Origin: Paenibacillus sp. FSL K6-0276
GTDB lineage: Bacteria; Bacillota; Bacilli; Paenibacillales; Paenibacillaceae
Assembly: GCF_037977235.1 (NCBI RefSeq)
Contig: NZ_CP150276.1
Location: forward strand, 3,410,001-3,474,000
DNA length: 64,000 nt
Reading direction: 5' to 3'
Both the position numbers and the translations under genes were made by a program. Numbering within the stretch: the first letter of the stretch is position 1; the number at the start of each line of letters is the position of its first letter. Below, piece by piece: positions 46,094 to 54,795 of the stretch. The notes beneath the pieces were generated by a model. It was not told the DNA's origin and made no database searches. It saw nothing but the letters and a program-made list of their open reading frames with translations.

Positions 46094-46201
46094 TTGCGAA
46101 TCTTAAAAAAAATTCTCCTCCTTCCCCACGCACTGACTTTCCCCTTTTTTCGAACTTGATAACATTGTGTTATTTAGTAAAACAACAATGAATACGACTT
46201 T

Positions 46202-46239
46202 ATTTTACCTATATTTTAGTAAATGTCAATACATTTACT
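46202..46239 (-). promoter_or_regulatory. Promoter with LacI-type operator, copy 1
   Basis: Minus strand -35 TTGACA (46229-46224), 16-base spacer, -10 TAAAAT (46207-46202). The palindrome AGTAAATG-N6-CATTTACT (46218-46239) covers the -35. A half-site like TTTAGTAAA recurs at about 46172 and before the lacI-type gene, so the neighbouring repressor probably binds here. Confidence 0.8.
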
Positions 46240-46407
46240 GAAATATTCTACCTACTATGCAGCATCACCTGAATATCGATACTCTTCTAGGTGAATTGAA
46301 ATTTAACAAACAAGCGTGGACAGGACCAAGATTAACGCTAGAACGACCCTTAAGGTTTTTTCATAGAAATCCCTTCTCTCGTTAGAAATAAAGTTGACAT
46401 CCAACAA

Positions 46408-46421
46408 TGACACCGCTTTCA
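46408..46421 (-). promoter_or_regulatory. cre site, copy 2
   Basis: Identical to copy 1 (TGAAAGCGGTGTCA), in the second copy of the tandem duplication. Confidence 0.85.
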
Positions 46422-46536
46422 TTCCGAATCTAAAAAAAAAGCTCCTCCTTCTGCACGCACTGACTTTCCCCTTTTTTGAACTTGATAACAATGTAAAGCA
46501 TGTATATTTAGTAAAACAAACAATAAACATGGCTTT

Positions 46537-46574
46537 ATTTTACCTATATTTCAGTAAATGTCAATACATCTACT
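46537..46574 (-). promoter_or_regulatory. Promoter with operator, copy 2
   Basis: Minus strand -35 TTGACA (46564-46559), 16-base spacer, -10 TAAAAT (46542-46537). The palindrome has one mismatch relative to copy 1 (ATCTACT in place of ATTTACT). Both promoters look functional and face the operon. Confidence 0.75.
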
Positions 46575-46870
46575 GAAATATTTTACTTATTACATAGTAT
46601 CACTTGAACATCGATACTCTTCTGGGTGAAATAAACTGCAACAATAAGGTATTTAGGTGCTGGATAGGGGCAAGGACGACTTCACTGCTTACCATCTGAG
46701 GGAGGAGAAACAAGTTGCTTCAGGTTTGGAAGAGTGAGTGCTTCCTCATGCAAGATCGAGCGAACGACAGCCAATACATCCAGTCCCGAGTTAGGCTATC
46801 GTTTTTATCGAATTTAAATTCAAATGCCAGAAGCTCAGGAACCGCATAACGGTTCTTCAATACTCGGCAT

Positions 46871-47935
46871 TTAGCTCATAGCATCACTATTTAGTAAATC
46901 AATACTAGTACTTCCGCTGTCCGATCCGCAGCTATTCCTGATGACAAGATTCGTAGGTATTGTGACATGAAGAGGAATTTCACGCCCATTGAAGCGATCG
47001 ACCATTAATTTTACGGCTGTCCTTCCCATCTCTTCGGAAAATACTTTTATGGTTGTCAACGGAGGAGTAACGAAAGAAGCGAACGGAATATCGTCAAAGC
47101 TCACGATAGAAATGTCTTCAGGTACTTTGAACTTGAACTCGCTCACGGCCTTCAACGCCGCAATGGCCATTGGATCGCTCCCAATCAAGAAAGCTGTAGG
47201 TCGATCATCCTGTTCCAATGCTTGTCTCATGAGCGCATACCCTTCCTCTGTTCGCCATTCCCCCACAAAGATGTGCTTCGGATTATAATATCCTGCTTCT
47301 TTCATAATCGCTTCGTATTCAAGTTGACGAATATCCATAGCATAACATCTACCGTTTATCTTACGAATGTAACTGATTCCGCCGATATAACCGATTTTTC
47401 GATGACCAAGCGCGATGAGATGATGAATGGCTTGGCTAGTCGCCTTTTGCAAATCGATCATGACGGAGTCGAATTTATCATCGATCATGTAGTCAACGGA
47501 AATAACTTGTTTCATCCGTGTCAAGTGGTTTAGAAGCTCGTTGTGTACTTTGCCGATGACAAACAAACCATCCAACTCGTTCGAGTCGATAGCATGTTCG
47601 GATTCATCCATGAGCCGAAATATCTTGGATACGTTGATGTTTTGTTTAACGCATTCTTGTTCGATTCCTTGTCGAATAGACAAAAAGTAGGGGTCTGAAA
47701 ACTCTAATTGCTCCGAACACGTAATAAGCAGCCCTACGTTTTTCTTCACTATTTCTGTATCAACCGGTCTTTTCGAACGGATTCCTCCCTTTCGGTAACC
47801 CAATGCTTTAGCCGCCACGATGATTCTCTGTCTCGTATCTTCTGAAACCTGCAATGTATAGTCTTTGTTCAACACGCGCGAAACCGTAGCACTAGAAACT
47901 TCCGCTTTTTTTGCAACATCCTTTATTGTGACCAT
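46871..47935 (-). CDS. LacI-family repressor of the alpha-galactoside operon
   Basis: A 354-residue LacI/GalR-type regulator. Helix-turn-helix and hinge: MVTIKDVAKKAEVSSATVSR, VLNKDYTLQVSEDTRQRI, AAKALGYRKGG. The periplasmic-binding-protein-like sensor shows NVGLLITCSEQLEFSDPYF, GLFVIGKVHNELL, HLIALGHRKIGYIGG, AFLIGSDPMAIAALKAV, ISIVSFDDIPFASFVTPPLT. The ATG at 47935 fits the family; the frame extends 21 codons further without support. It lies directly upstream of the operon on the same strand, with operator-like palindromes in the duplicated promoter and a related site before its own start, so it probably represses both. The inducer is likely an alpha-galactoside. Confidence 0.9.
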   Translation of the reverse strand: MVTIKDVAKKAEVSSATVSRVLNKDYTLQVSEDTRQRIIVAAKALGYRKGGIRSKRPVDTEIVKKNVGLLITCSEQLEFSDPYFLSIRQGIEQECVKQNINVSKIFRLMDESEHAIDSNELDGLFVIGKVHNELLNHLTRMKQVISVDYMIDDKFDSVMIDLQKATSQAIHHLIALGHRKIGYIGGISYIRKINGRCYAMDIRQLEYEAIMKEAGYYNPKHIFVGEWRTEEGYALMRQALEQDDRPTAFLIGSDPMAIAALKAVSEFKFKVPEDISIVSFDDIPFASFVTPPLTTIKVFSEEMGRTAVKLMVDRFNGREIPLHVTIPTNLVIRNSCGSDSGSTSIDLLNSDAMS

Positions 47936-47958
47936 TTCACCATCACACCCTCGGTTTA

Positions 47959-47976
47959 ATTTACTAAATATTTTAC
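47959..47976 (-). promoter_or_regulatory. Operator-like half sites before the LacI gene
   Basis: TTTACTAAA followed by TATTTTA just upstream of the repressor start; TTTACT also forms the arm of the operon operators. Suggests autoregulation. Confidence 0.45.
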
Positions 47977-48167
47977 CAACAAGAAATGTAAATAGCAATG
48001 GAATTTATTTGCTTGTTAAACCTAAGGATAAGTCTTATGCCTGCGTGACGAATCCATCTACGCCGACCGCGCCAAGACTGCAACCTCGGACAAGCGTTCT
48101 GACTAACAGAACATGATTAATGATAGTAGTAAAGGACTGTTTCAAGCCGTCATCGTAGAAAGGACTC

Positions 48168-48735
48168 AGAGGATGTGATTCGAGTCGAAGGCGGCATGTC
48201 GATGATTATCTCCAAGGAACTGTTCCAGCAAGTACAAGATAAGATGGATGCCAACAAGCACGCGCCTGGTAGACAAAAAGCTAAAGAACTTTTACCTTCT
48301 AAGTGGGCTTACGATTTACGGAGAATGCTTGAGGAACCTTGGCTACGATTACGCAATGATGGGCAATACAAAGCATTGCGGACGTAACAAGCTGAAATAC
48401 CTCATCTACCGTTATCGGTTACCGTGATCGTACCAAAGCCTGTAAGAATACGGAACTTCGGCGCGAGTACATTGAAACCTACGTTCCGGCTGAACTGCTA
48501 GATAAAATTTTTAACGACGATGCAATTCCAGTTTTAGAAAATTCAACTGATGGGAGTTCCAAGCGAATAGGACGTAACCTAAAAAAAACGAAGGAGCAAG
48601 GCTGGAGAAGAATTTACGGGAGACGGAAAAGCAGATCGACAAACTTGTAAATGCCATCGCTGGCGGCATGGCACAAGTTGCACTACTGCAGAAGTTGGAG
48701 AGGTTGGAGAAGCAGAAAATTTACATATACGACTA
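48168..48735 (+). pseudogene. Serine recombinase remnant, middle to C-terminal part
   Basis: Plus strand in several frames: VEGGMSMIISKELFQQVQDK, MDANKHAPGRQKAKE, then in another frame YRDRTKACKNTELRREYIET, YVPAELLDKIFNDDAIPVLE, then NLRETEKQIDKLVNAIAGGM and AQVALLQKLERLEKQK. This is the order recombinase domain, zinc ribbon and coiled coil of large serine recombinases. The N-terminal catalytic domain is missing, and frameshifts and a deletion (zinc ribbon core) have killed it. Confidence 0.75.
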
Positions 48736-48845
48736 CTTTCATTGCATTCATTCTCCTTTGTATGGATTATTTTTGGCACAAAAAAAGCAGGTACACTATC
48801 AATGCGGCATACCTGCTTGGGAAAAGCTGTTCGATTGGGTATTTC

Positions 48846-49238
48846 TCATTTGAAATTTGTTGGCCTACGTAACTCCAAAACTGACTGAGCAGCATTCCAG
48901 AGCTTATCATCTATGATTGCGGGATGAGCGTCTTTTACGATGATCCATTCTACCTCAGCATTTCTGCTGCCTTCTACAATGCATTTTTTATTCCATATGC
49001 GATGCCGCGATAAGCCTGGTTGCTAAGAATAGAAAGCACAGTTGAGGGTGTCCACCGTCTCCAACCAGCACCTATACGATTCAGTTCACGCATAATACGC
49101 TTTCCGCTCCAACCTTCAACAGCCCCAGCTCAAAAATAATTCTGACAATCCCACCTCTTCATTCGGTCCCAGGCAATACGTGACTTTGGCACCATCACGT
49201 TTCCGGTGATACCCAAAAGGAGCACGTTCTCCGCAAGC
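48846..49238 (-). pseudogene. Second serine recombinase remnant, opposite strand
   Basis: Minus strand in shifting frames: GERAPFGYHRKRDGAKVTYC, LGPNEEVG and VRIIFELG, then RRWTPSTVLSILSNQAYRGI, AYGIK, then NAEVEWIIVKDAHPAIIDDK, LWNAAQSVLELRRPTNFK and a stop at 48846. This is the central recombinase domain region of a serine recombinase, cut at both ends and containing frameshifts. It faces the first remnant. Confidence 0.7.
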
Positions 49239-49280
49239 ATTTTAACCATCACACATAGTCCAAAACAGTCGTTAAAACGA

Positions 49281-49307
49281 AAAAAGACACCGATTAAGGT
49301 GTCTTTT
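49281..49307. terminator. Symmetrical hairpin with A/T runs
   Basis: AAAAGACACC, loop, GGTGTCTTTT. It could terminate transcription on either strand; there is no intact gene directly upstream on either side. Confidence 0.6.
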
Positions 49308-49310
49308 CTG

Positions 49311-49372
49311 TGTGCACCATATGGAGGCGAACCGTGGCTGTACAGAACCACATTTCGCCGCCGCGTGATGTT
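49311..49372 (+). repeat. Recombinase 3' tail repeat, copy 1
   Basis: About 50 bases similar to 54290-54345 and 61391-61445 (GGAGGCGAACCGTGGCTGTA and the following ACATTTCGCCGCCGCG). It reads as the last codons of serine recombinase genes, here without the preceding coding part. Confidence 0.65.
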
Positions 49373-49425
49373 GAGATTGTTTCGGGAGGTAACTTTGGCC
49401 CGTATGATTCACTGTACTATTCATT

Positions 49426-51120
49426 TTACACTTTAAACTTCATCACGAGAGCCTCCAAGCTTCGAGAATCTTTGCTAAGCATGTTAGTAAGTGAAGCAAC
49501 CTCCTGAACTAAAGAGTTTTGCTTGGCTGTCATATCGTTCACAGCTTTAACTCCTGTAAGCGATGCTTCAGCTACAGTTGCCATTTCGGTAACAGATGCT
49601 GCAATTTCTTCTGAGCCTGCCGCCATTTGTTCGCTGATCGCAGAAACCTCGTGAACTTGGAAAGCTACTCTCTGAGTGGATTTCAAAATGTTTTCAAAGG
49701 ATTCGATTGCTTCTTCCATCTTCTTTTGGCCCGTCAATACTTCTCCCGTCACTTGCTGCATCGCACGTTCAGTTTCTTGAGAGTCTTTCACAATATCTTG
49801 CAGCAATCCGAATATTTGCCCTACTGAAGTAGAGGAATGCTCTGATAATTTTCGGATTTCGCTGGCCACTACCGAGAAGCCTCTTCCATGTTCGCCTGCT
49901 CTTGCCGCTTCGATTGAAGCATTTAACGCAAGCAAATTCGTCTGACTCGATATTTCCGTGATGGCACTAACAATTTTCTCAATATGAGAAGAGCGTTCTT
50001 TCAAATTAGATACAATTTCTACTGTTGAACTTACAGAATCGCTAATTTGGGCCATCTGCTCGCTAACTTGCTGTATAAAGTTCACGCCGCTTGCTGCTTC
50101 TTTCTCCGTCTCAATTGCGGCATTAGCAAGATCCTCCGCGGATTCAGCGACACGCTGCACACCTGTAGACATTTCATTGATTGCATGAGAAGCATCAAGT
50201 GTGCTTTGCACGGATGTTGTCGCCCCTCGCTCAATACTGGCTCCCTGTCTCGTAATTTCCTCCGTCGCACTTGCAGTTTCTTTCGTATTTTCAACCAGTT
50301 TACTCGACGAACTCAATACACTACGGGAGGTATCACTGACATCTTTAATAATGGATTGCAGGGTTTCCAACATAGCATTTAAAGATTTCGAGATTTCTCC
50401 GATTTCATCCTTGCCGGAGTAATCCAGTCTTCCGGTTAGATCACCCCCGCTCTGCGCAATTTCGGCGATTTTTTCATTAACTAACTTAAGCGGTCTCAAC
50501 TTAACAAAAATAATAATAAATATTGCAAGTAATGCCAGGAATGTAATTATAAGCAAAAGCACAGTTATCGTAAGCATCAAGCTTGCTTCTTGCTTTGCAG
50601 TGTTTGCTTCATTTTCCGCTCTAATATTCATCTTTTGTTGAAACTGCTGCTGCGGCTCCATGATGGTCTTTTTGTTTGCATCGTAATTGCTGTCAAACAT
50701 GAGCTCCCGGGCTTTGGTAAAATCTTTGCCTTCCACAGCTTTCATTGCCGCATTTTCCGTTTTGACAAGAGCATCCGAATTTTGTTTTGACTGTGATATA
50801 AGATCCAGCTCTTCTTTGGGCGCACCCAATTCAGTTAATCTCTCCACTACATGATCTCTCGTTTTGGTCTCATTTACTTCCTTCCAATAGTTGTCATAGT
50901 GGACTTTATCTCCGAACTGCACGAAAGCTCTTGCTTCGTTCGTCAAATAGTCCGAGGAGTTGGCTAAATCGATACCTAACTGCTTAAATTCTGCTTGCCT
51001 TTTTACAGTGACGCGTTCCTGAGCTACGCTCTTTTGAAGGTTATAAATACTAATTCCGTTCAGGACTGTCAGAAAAATAAAAACTCCACTCATCGTCTTA
51101 AGCCAGGTAGAAATCTTCAT
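49426..51120 (-). CDS. Methyl-accepting chemotaxis protein
   Basis: A 564-residue chemoreceptor. Membrane helix 1 at residues about 7-25, an extracellular four-helix-bundle sensor of about 150 residues, membrane helix 2 ([25 protein letters not shown]), a HAMP domain ([22 protein letters not shown]), and the signalling domain with the conserved hairpin tip [20 protein letters not shown] and [17 protein letters not shown]. It controls the CheA kinase and thus swimming direction. The ligand is unknown. ATG 51120 was preferred over a GTG 12 bases upstream that lies within the ribosome site. It is a single gene inserted among recombinase remnants. Confidence 0.93.
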   Translation of the reverse strand: MKISTWLKTMSGVFIFLTVLNGISIYNLQKSVAQERVTVKRQAEFKQLGIDLANSSDYLTNEARAFVQFGDKVHYDNYWKEVNETKTRDHVVERLTELGAPKEELDLISQSKQNSDALVKTENAAMKAVEGKDFTKARELMFDSNYDANKKTIMEPQQQFQQKMNIRAENEANTAKQEASLMLTITVLLLIITFLALLAIFIIIFVKLRPLKLVNEKIAEIAQSGGDLTGRLDYSGKDEIGEISKSLNAMLETLQSIIKDVSDTSRSVLSSSSKLVENTKETASATEEITRQGASIERGATTSVQSTLDASHAINEMSTGVQRVAESAEDLANAAIETEKEAASGVNFIQQVSEQMAQISDSVSSTVEIVSNLKERSSHIEKIVSAITEISSQTNLLALNASIEAARAGEHGRGFSVVASEIRKLSEHSSTSVGQIFGLLQDIVKDSQETERAMQQVTGEVLTGQKKMEEAIESFENILKSTQRVAFQVHEVSAISEQMAAGSEEIAASVTEMATVAEASLTGVKAVNDMTAKQNSLVQEVASLTNMLSKDSRSLEALVMKFKV

Positions 51121-51316
51121 GATTAGCCCCACTCCTTTATTATGAAAAAAGACCTTTTTTATATTATCGGTCGACTTTATTCGACAATAAATAGGTCTTT
51201 ATGCCTATTTCAAAAGATGTGGTTTTTTAATCTAACTACATTTCGTAATAAACCCACGTATGTGTATCATGTACTATTGAAGCTAACTGGAATAACACAT
51301 CATAGAGTACAGAGCA

Positions 51317-51371
51317 TGAAACAAAAAAGCAGCTGTCACAGAAGAAACTCTGCGTCAACTGCTTTCTAAGT
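51317..51371 (-). terminator. GGDEF gene terminator made of a recombinase fragment
   Basis: Minus strand: AAGCAGTTGACGCAGA pairs imperfectly with TCTGTGACAGCTGCTT and is followed by six T, just after the stop of the GGDEF gene. The same 55 bases, read on the plus strand, encode KAAVTEETLRQLLSKF and are about 80% identical to the recombinase C-terminus at 58712-58766 (KAAITEDTLRQLLSQF). Confidence 0.7.
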
Positions 51372-51385
51372 TCAAAGTTCTGATG

Positions 51386-54034
51386 CTAATCCAGCTTCAC
51401 TTGGTATTGAATAATCTTGTTTCTACCTGTCTTTTTAGCTTCATAAAGCGCCTCGTCGGCATGTTTGATCAATTCCGTAATGGAATCATCATAAGACAAC
51501 TCAGCAAAGCCAAAGCTCGCAGTAACTTTTCCTGCCGTTTTGCTGGTGTGAGCTTCCATTTGCTCTCTTATTTTGGATGCCACATTATATGTTGATGTGG
51601 TTGATGCACCTAACAGGATAACTATGAATTCTTCTCCGCCCCATCTGCATAATATATCCCCGCTTCGTAAACAGCTTTTTGCAATTTCAGCAGTCTCAAT
51701 CAGAACCTCATCACCAACATTATGCCCATAGGTATCATTTATTTGTTTGAAATTGTCCAAATCAAAAATAATCAAGTAGACCGAATTATCGGCCTCCCTG
51801 CACTCTTTAACCTTTTCAATAGCAATTTCATAAAAATAAACACGGTTATAAACATTGGTTAATCGGTCGGTATACATCTTTTCGATCATACTCTTTTTTT
51901 GTGCCTCGGCTTCATCGACATTGATCAATATTCCCTCATAGCAGAATTTTCCGTTATCCAATTCTTTTTTTGTCAGCTTCATCTCAGCCCAGAACGGAGT
52001 ACCTTCCTTGTCAATGAACCGGATTTTGTCAGCAAATTCAAACTTACCTTCCACAACAATATCTTTAATCTTAAAGTAATCTTCGATATTAACGTGGAAA
52101 GAATCAGGGTTATTGATCAGAGCAGTCTTAAATTCCTCCAAGGAATCGAACTTAAACTGCTGCAAGAAATAAGCGTTGGCATATTCGAAGCTTGTATCCG
52201 GAGTCGTTATGAATATCCCTACTGGTATACTTTTCACCAAATTGTCAGCCATGTTTTTAATGTTCTGAGCCAATATCCCGATTTCATCCTTACGCTTTGC
52301 TATCGTCATATCCATTTCTTTATACAGCGTTGTTTCATTAACAACTCGTTGGAGTTCATTGAGCGGTACCATAACACTTTTTCTAAGGATATAAATAAGC
52401 AGAGCCAGATATAGGAACATAGGCATAAAAATGAGAGATAAACTTGTGCCAACATTTCGTATATAATAACCGGAGGTCTCATAGAAAGTAACCGCATAGC
52501 AATCCGTCCCATGAATGGGGGCAAACGCAATATAATGATTCCTATTTTTATCAAGCTGAATGGAAGCCGGCTCCGAGTCTTCATTCAATCGTTGTGTGAG
52601 CCAATTGACCGCAGAGTCGTTCAAATCGTCACTATACATTGTCATATCATCACTCAGCAGATTTTTGTTGATATTCTTTGTGTCATAATCAATAACCACT
52701 TGACCTTCTTTGTTGATGATAACGGATTTCATGCCTTGTTTCTGATTCGCATCAAAAATGCTTTTGATTTTGTCGTTTAAGCCCACGCCAATGTCAATTG
52801 TCCCGACTGAATTTTCTCCATCCATCACATTTGTCACTATATATATTTTATTCAATAGGTTATACCTGCTTGAGTCAATTAAGTATGTAAATGTATCGGG
52901 ATTTACAATTATTTCTTTAAACCGATTGCTTTTGGCAAGTTTTTTATAAGGTTTAAAATCGTAAAAAACTGTATTTTCATCAACCTTGTATACATTTCCC
53001 GACTGAAGCAGTACGATATTGAACATGTTGCCATTAATAAATTTCGAAGCATCAGATAATTCTTCAAAAGCCAATTTCTTAGCTATTAAATCATCATCAT
53101 CTTTCATCCAATTCATAATAGAATCATTTAACGACGTTTTCACAGCCAAAGCAGCTCCAATTTGGAAATAGGCACTCAAATCTGCCGCAAGCAACGCATT
53201 ATATTGTTGTGCATCGTCCAAGGACTCCTCACGGACAGTTGTTCTTTCCTGATTAAGAACGGCAACACCCCCTACAAGCAAAACAATTACCGCAAAAAAT
53301 CCGATGGACAACCAAAGTTTCGTTTTAATGGAGTTTTTTAATTTTACAGTATTTGTAGCTTCGCCTTGGGAAGCTTTATGTCCCTTAAGGATAAGCAGCA
53401 TGGAAGCAGGTACTGCTATACTAAATAAATCCAATCCTTGAAACTTGTCTGAAAATATCAATGCCAACATGGGCAGCGCCATATAAGACAGCAAAAGGAA
53501 ACTCTCTCGATAACCCAAAGCTTTCCGGTAATAGAGGACAACTGCTATCTGTATAAAAGCAAAAATAACCATCCATAAAGAAGCCAGCCACGACAGGCTA
53601 TTCAAATGAAACCGATTGTAATCATCAATGTAGTAGTACATATTGTTAAATTGCGAAATGATGAGGCACGCAATTGCAGCACTGCATACTCCGTAAAACA
53701 TATATAGTAGGCTTTTCGGAGTCTTGATTTTGTTTGAGATGATGTTGATCGAATAATTCGCAAAGAATGCGGTGGCAAGGTATCCAAAAAAGTAAACGCA
53801 AAAGTTGGACATGCTTACTGCATAATGACTGGAAGGCTGTGTAGTGCTTTCAAATGTCCACGACAAAGCGTTGCTTATCAGCATTGCCATATTACTGCAA
53901 AGCATAAGAATAAAATACCGCGTCTGACTTCTATTTCGAAAATCATTGAGTGAAAGAATGACAACAATGGCCAACATAATGATTCCGCCAAAAATCTCAA
54001 GAGCAATATTTATGTCATACGGAATAGGAGACAT
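51386..54034 (-). CDS. Membrane-bound diguanylate cyclase (dCache-PAS-GGDEF)
   Basis: An 882-residue signalling protein. The N-terminus has about seven membrane helices (residues 1-240), followed by another helix at about 260-285, an extracellular double-Cache-like domain of about 280 residues (RTTVREESLDDAQQYNALLA, TFTYLIDSSRY, NSVGTIDIGVG), a membrane helix (LSLIFMPMFLYLALLIYIL), HAMP-like and PAS regions (VGIFITTPDTSFEYANAYFL), and a GGDEF domain. The active site is GGEEF at 799-803 with the inhibitory RSGD site at 790-793, so it should make cyclic di-GMP under product control. ATG 54034 has GGAGG 6 bases upstream. The extra N-terminal membrane domain may be a second sensor. Confidence 0.9.
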   Translation of the reverse strand: MSPIPYDINIALEIFGGIIMLAIVVILSLNDFRNRSQTRYFILMLCSNMAMLISNALSWTFESTTQPSSHYAVSMSNFCVYFFGYLATAFFANYSINIISNKIKTPKSLLYMFYGVCSAAIACLIISQFNNMYYYIDDYNRFHLNSLSWLASLWMVIFAFIQIAVVLYYRKALGYRESFLLLSYMALPMLALIFSDKFQGLDLFSIAVPASMLLILKGHKASQGEATNTVKLKNSIKTKLWLSIGFFAVIVLLVGGVAVLNQERTTVREESLDDAQQYNALLAADLSAYFQIGAALAVKTSLNDSIMNWMKDDDDLIAKKLAFEELSDASKFINGNMFNIVLLQSGNVYKVDENTVFYDFKPYKKLAKSNRFKEIIVNPDTFTYLIDSSRYNLLNKIYIVTNVMDGENSVGTIDIGVGLNDKIKSIFDANQKQGMKSVIINKEGQVVIDYDTKNINKNLLSDDMTMYSDDLNDSAVNWLTQRLNEDSEPASIQLDKNRNHYIAFAPIHGTDCYAVTFYETSGYYIRNVGTSLSLIFMPMFLYLALLIYILRKSVMVPLNELQRVVNETTLYKEMDMTIAKRKDEIGILAQNIKNMADNLVKSIPVGIFITTPDTSFEYANAYFLQQFKFDSLEEFKTALINNPDSFHVNIEDYFKIKDIVVEGKFEFADKIRFIDKEGTPFWAEMKLTKKELDNGKFCYEGILINVDEAEAQKKSMIEKMYTDRLTNVYNRVYFYEIAIEKVKECREADNSVYLIIFDLDNFKQINDTYGHNVGDEVLIETAEIAKSCLRSGDILCRWGGEEFIVILLGASTTSTYNVASKIREQMEAHTSKTAGKVTASFGFAELSYDDSITELIKHADEALYEAKKTGRNKIIQYQVKLD

Positions 54035-54253
54035 TGTCATCCTCCATTTAGAATACATGTTAATGACATTATAAGTACCTGTATAAACAAGGCGCAAGCT
54101 TCTTTTTTGGGGAATGCGGATAATGAATGCCGGTACGCAAACCTAATGCGGAAGAAAGCGGTGCTATACACCTAACAGAATCGATCTAACATGAGCTAAA
54201 CTGCGCACATATAACGCCATTCCCCAATCGAAATCGACCATGGCTACAAAAAC

Positions 54254-54345
54254 AATCGCAATAATCCTCAACCTCATGTAGTTGTGGATTTACATGGTGG
54301 AGCCGAGCCGTGGCTTGGCAAATCCACAATTCGCCTGTTATCATA
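54254..54345 (+). repeat. Recombinase 3' tail repeat, copy 2
   Basis: Shares about 80 bases with 61365-61445, including CAACCTCATG, GGATTTACATGGTGGAG, GCCGTGGCT and AAATCCACAATT. It reads VVDLHGGAEPWLGKSTIR, the end of a recombinase gene, whose body is absent here. TGTGGATTT and AAATCCACA form an inverted repeat. Confidence 0.65.
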
Positions 54346-54486
54346 AAACCCTTGTCCTTCTGCACAACAGCCTTATTTGATGCTCAACATAGTAAAAATA
54401 GGCTGCCTCCAGTCCCCTCTTACGAACCATTTCGAGATTGTCTGCACATGCTATCAGTTCACCGCGTTGGCTGTAAAGGCAAGTCT

Positions 54487-54521
54487 AAAGGCCATCCTTT
54501 GTGGGATGGCCTTCTCTTTTT
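54487..54521 (+). terminator. Orphan terminator
   Basis: AAAGGCCATCC pairs with GGATGGCCTT, then CTCTTTTT. No intact plus-strand gene precedes it; it may have belonged to the recombinase whose tail lies 150 bases upstream. Confidence 0.75.
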
Positions 54522-54538
54522 AGACATGCGAAAGAATC

Positions 54539-54560
54539 AAAAAAAAAAAAAAAAAAAAAA
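54539..54560. repeat. Homopolymer of 22 A
   Basis: Twenty-two consecutive A, 17 bases beyond the stop of the sda-like gene on the other strand, where it reads as T22 without a stable stem before it. Length may be unreliable in sequencing or variable between cells. Confidence 0.9.
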
Positions 54561-54576
54561 CGGTCATGCAGTCGGA

Positions 54577-54732
54577 TTATATTTCATGTGAGTTAGTAGG
54601 TTTTATACCTCGTATATTGTTATCCAAGTGTCTACGCTTGATCTCTTCCAACAAAATTTGTAGAAAATCTTCATCAGAATTTAATTCAACAGCAGCAAAG
54701 TAACAATTTATCAGATCATCATCCTTGAGCAT
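54577..54732 (-). CDS. sda: Sda-like sporulation inhibitor peptide
   Basis: A 51-residue protein starting at ATG 54732 and ending at TAA 54577. The first 35 residues (MLKDDDLINCYFAAVELNSD, EDFLQILLEEIKRRHL) match the helical hairpin of Bacillus Sda, where L-x-D-E-L-L-I-x-x-Y-F-x-A-x-E-L and F-I-x-L-I-x-x-E-I-x-R-R are conserved. Sda blocks the sporulation kinase KinA when DNA replication is disturbed. The C-terminal 15 residues are longer than in Bacillus. The ribosome site is weak; in-frame TTG or GTG codons 6 and 9 bases upstream, after GGTGGG, are alternative starts. Because Paenibacillus genomes carry several such small genes, it may be a paralogue. Confidence 0.7.
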   Translation of the reverse strand: MLKDDDLINCYFAAVELNSDEDFLQILLEEIKRRHLDNNIRGIKPTNSHEI

Positions 54733-54795
54733 GTACAACACTAAGATTCATCCCACCCAACAATTAACATAAGTTATCCTCCAATGTTCGATATA

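Larger units (their letters stand above)
45983..46631 (-). repeat. Tandem duplication of promoter, cre site and signal-peptide start
   Basis: Copy 1 (45983-46310) and copy 2 (46311 to about 46631) share about 320 bases with scattered substitutions and small indels; matching points are 328 bases apart near the start and 335 apart near the promoter. Copy 1 contains codons 1-20 of the lipoprotein, its ribosome site, the cre site and the promoter. In copy 2 the start is ATG and one T is lost in the following run, so it encodes only M-K-K-P and a stop. Confidence 0.9.

Noticed and set aside
46303-46530. A separate small lipoprotein gene in copy 2 of the duplication
   Set aside because: It is the duplicated 5' end of the binding-protein gene, read in the wrong frame after a one-base loss; the correct frame stops after four codons.
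54310-54591. A 93-codon plus-strand frame ending in a lysine run
   Set aside because: The lysines come from the A22 tract; the frame starts in the recombinase tail repeat and covers a terminator.
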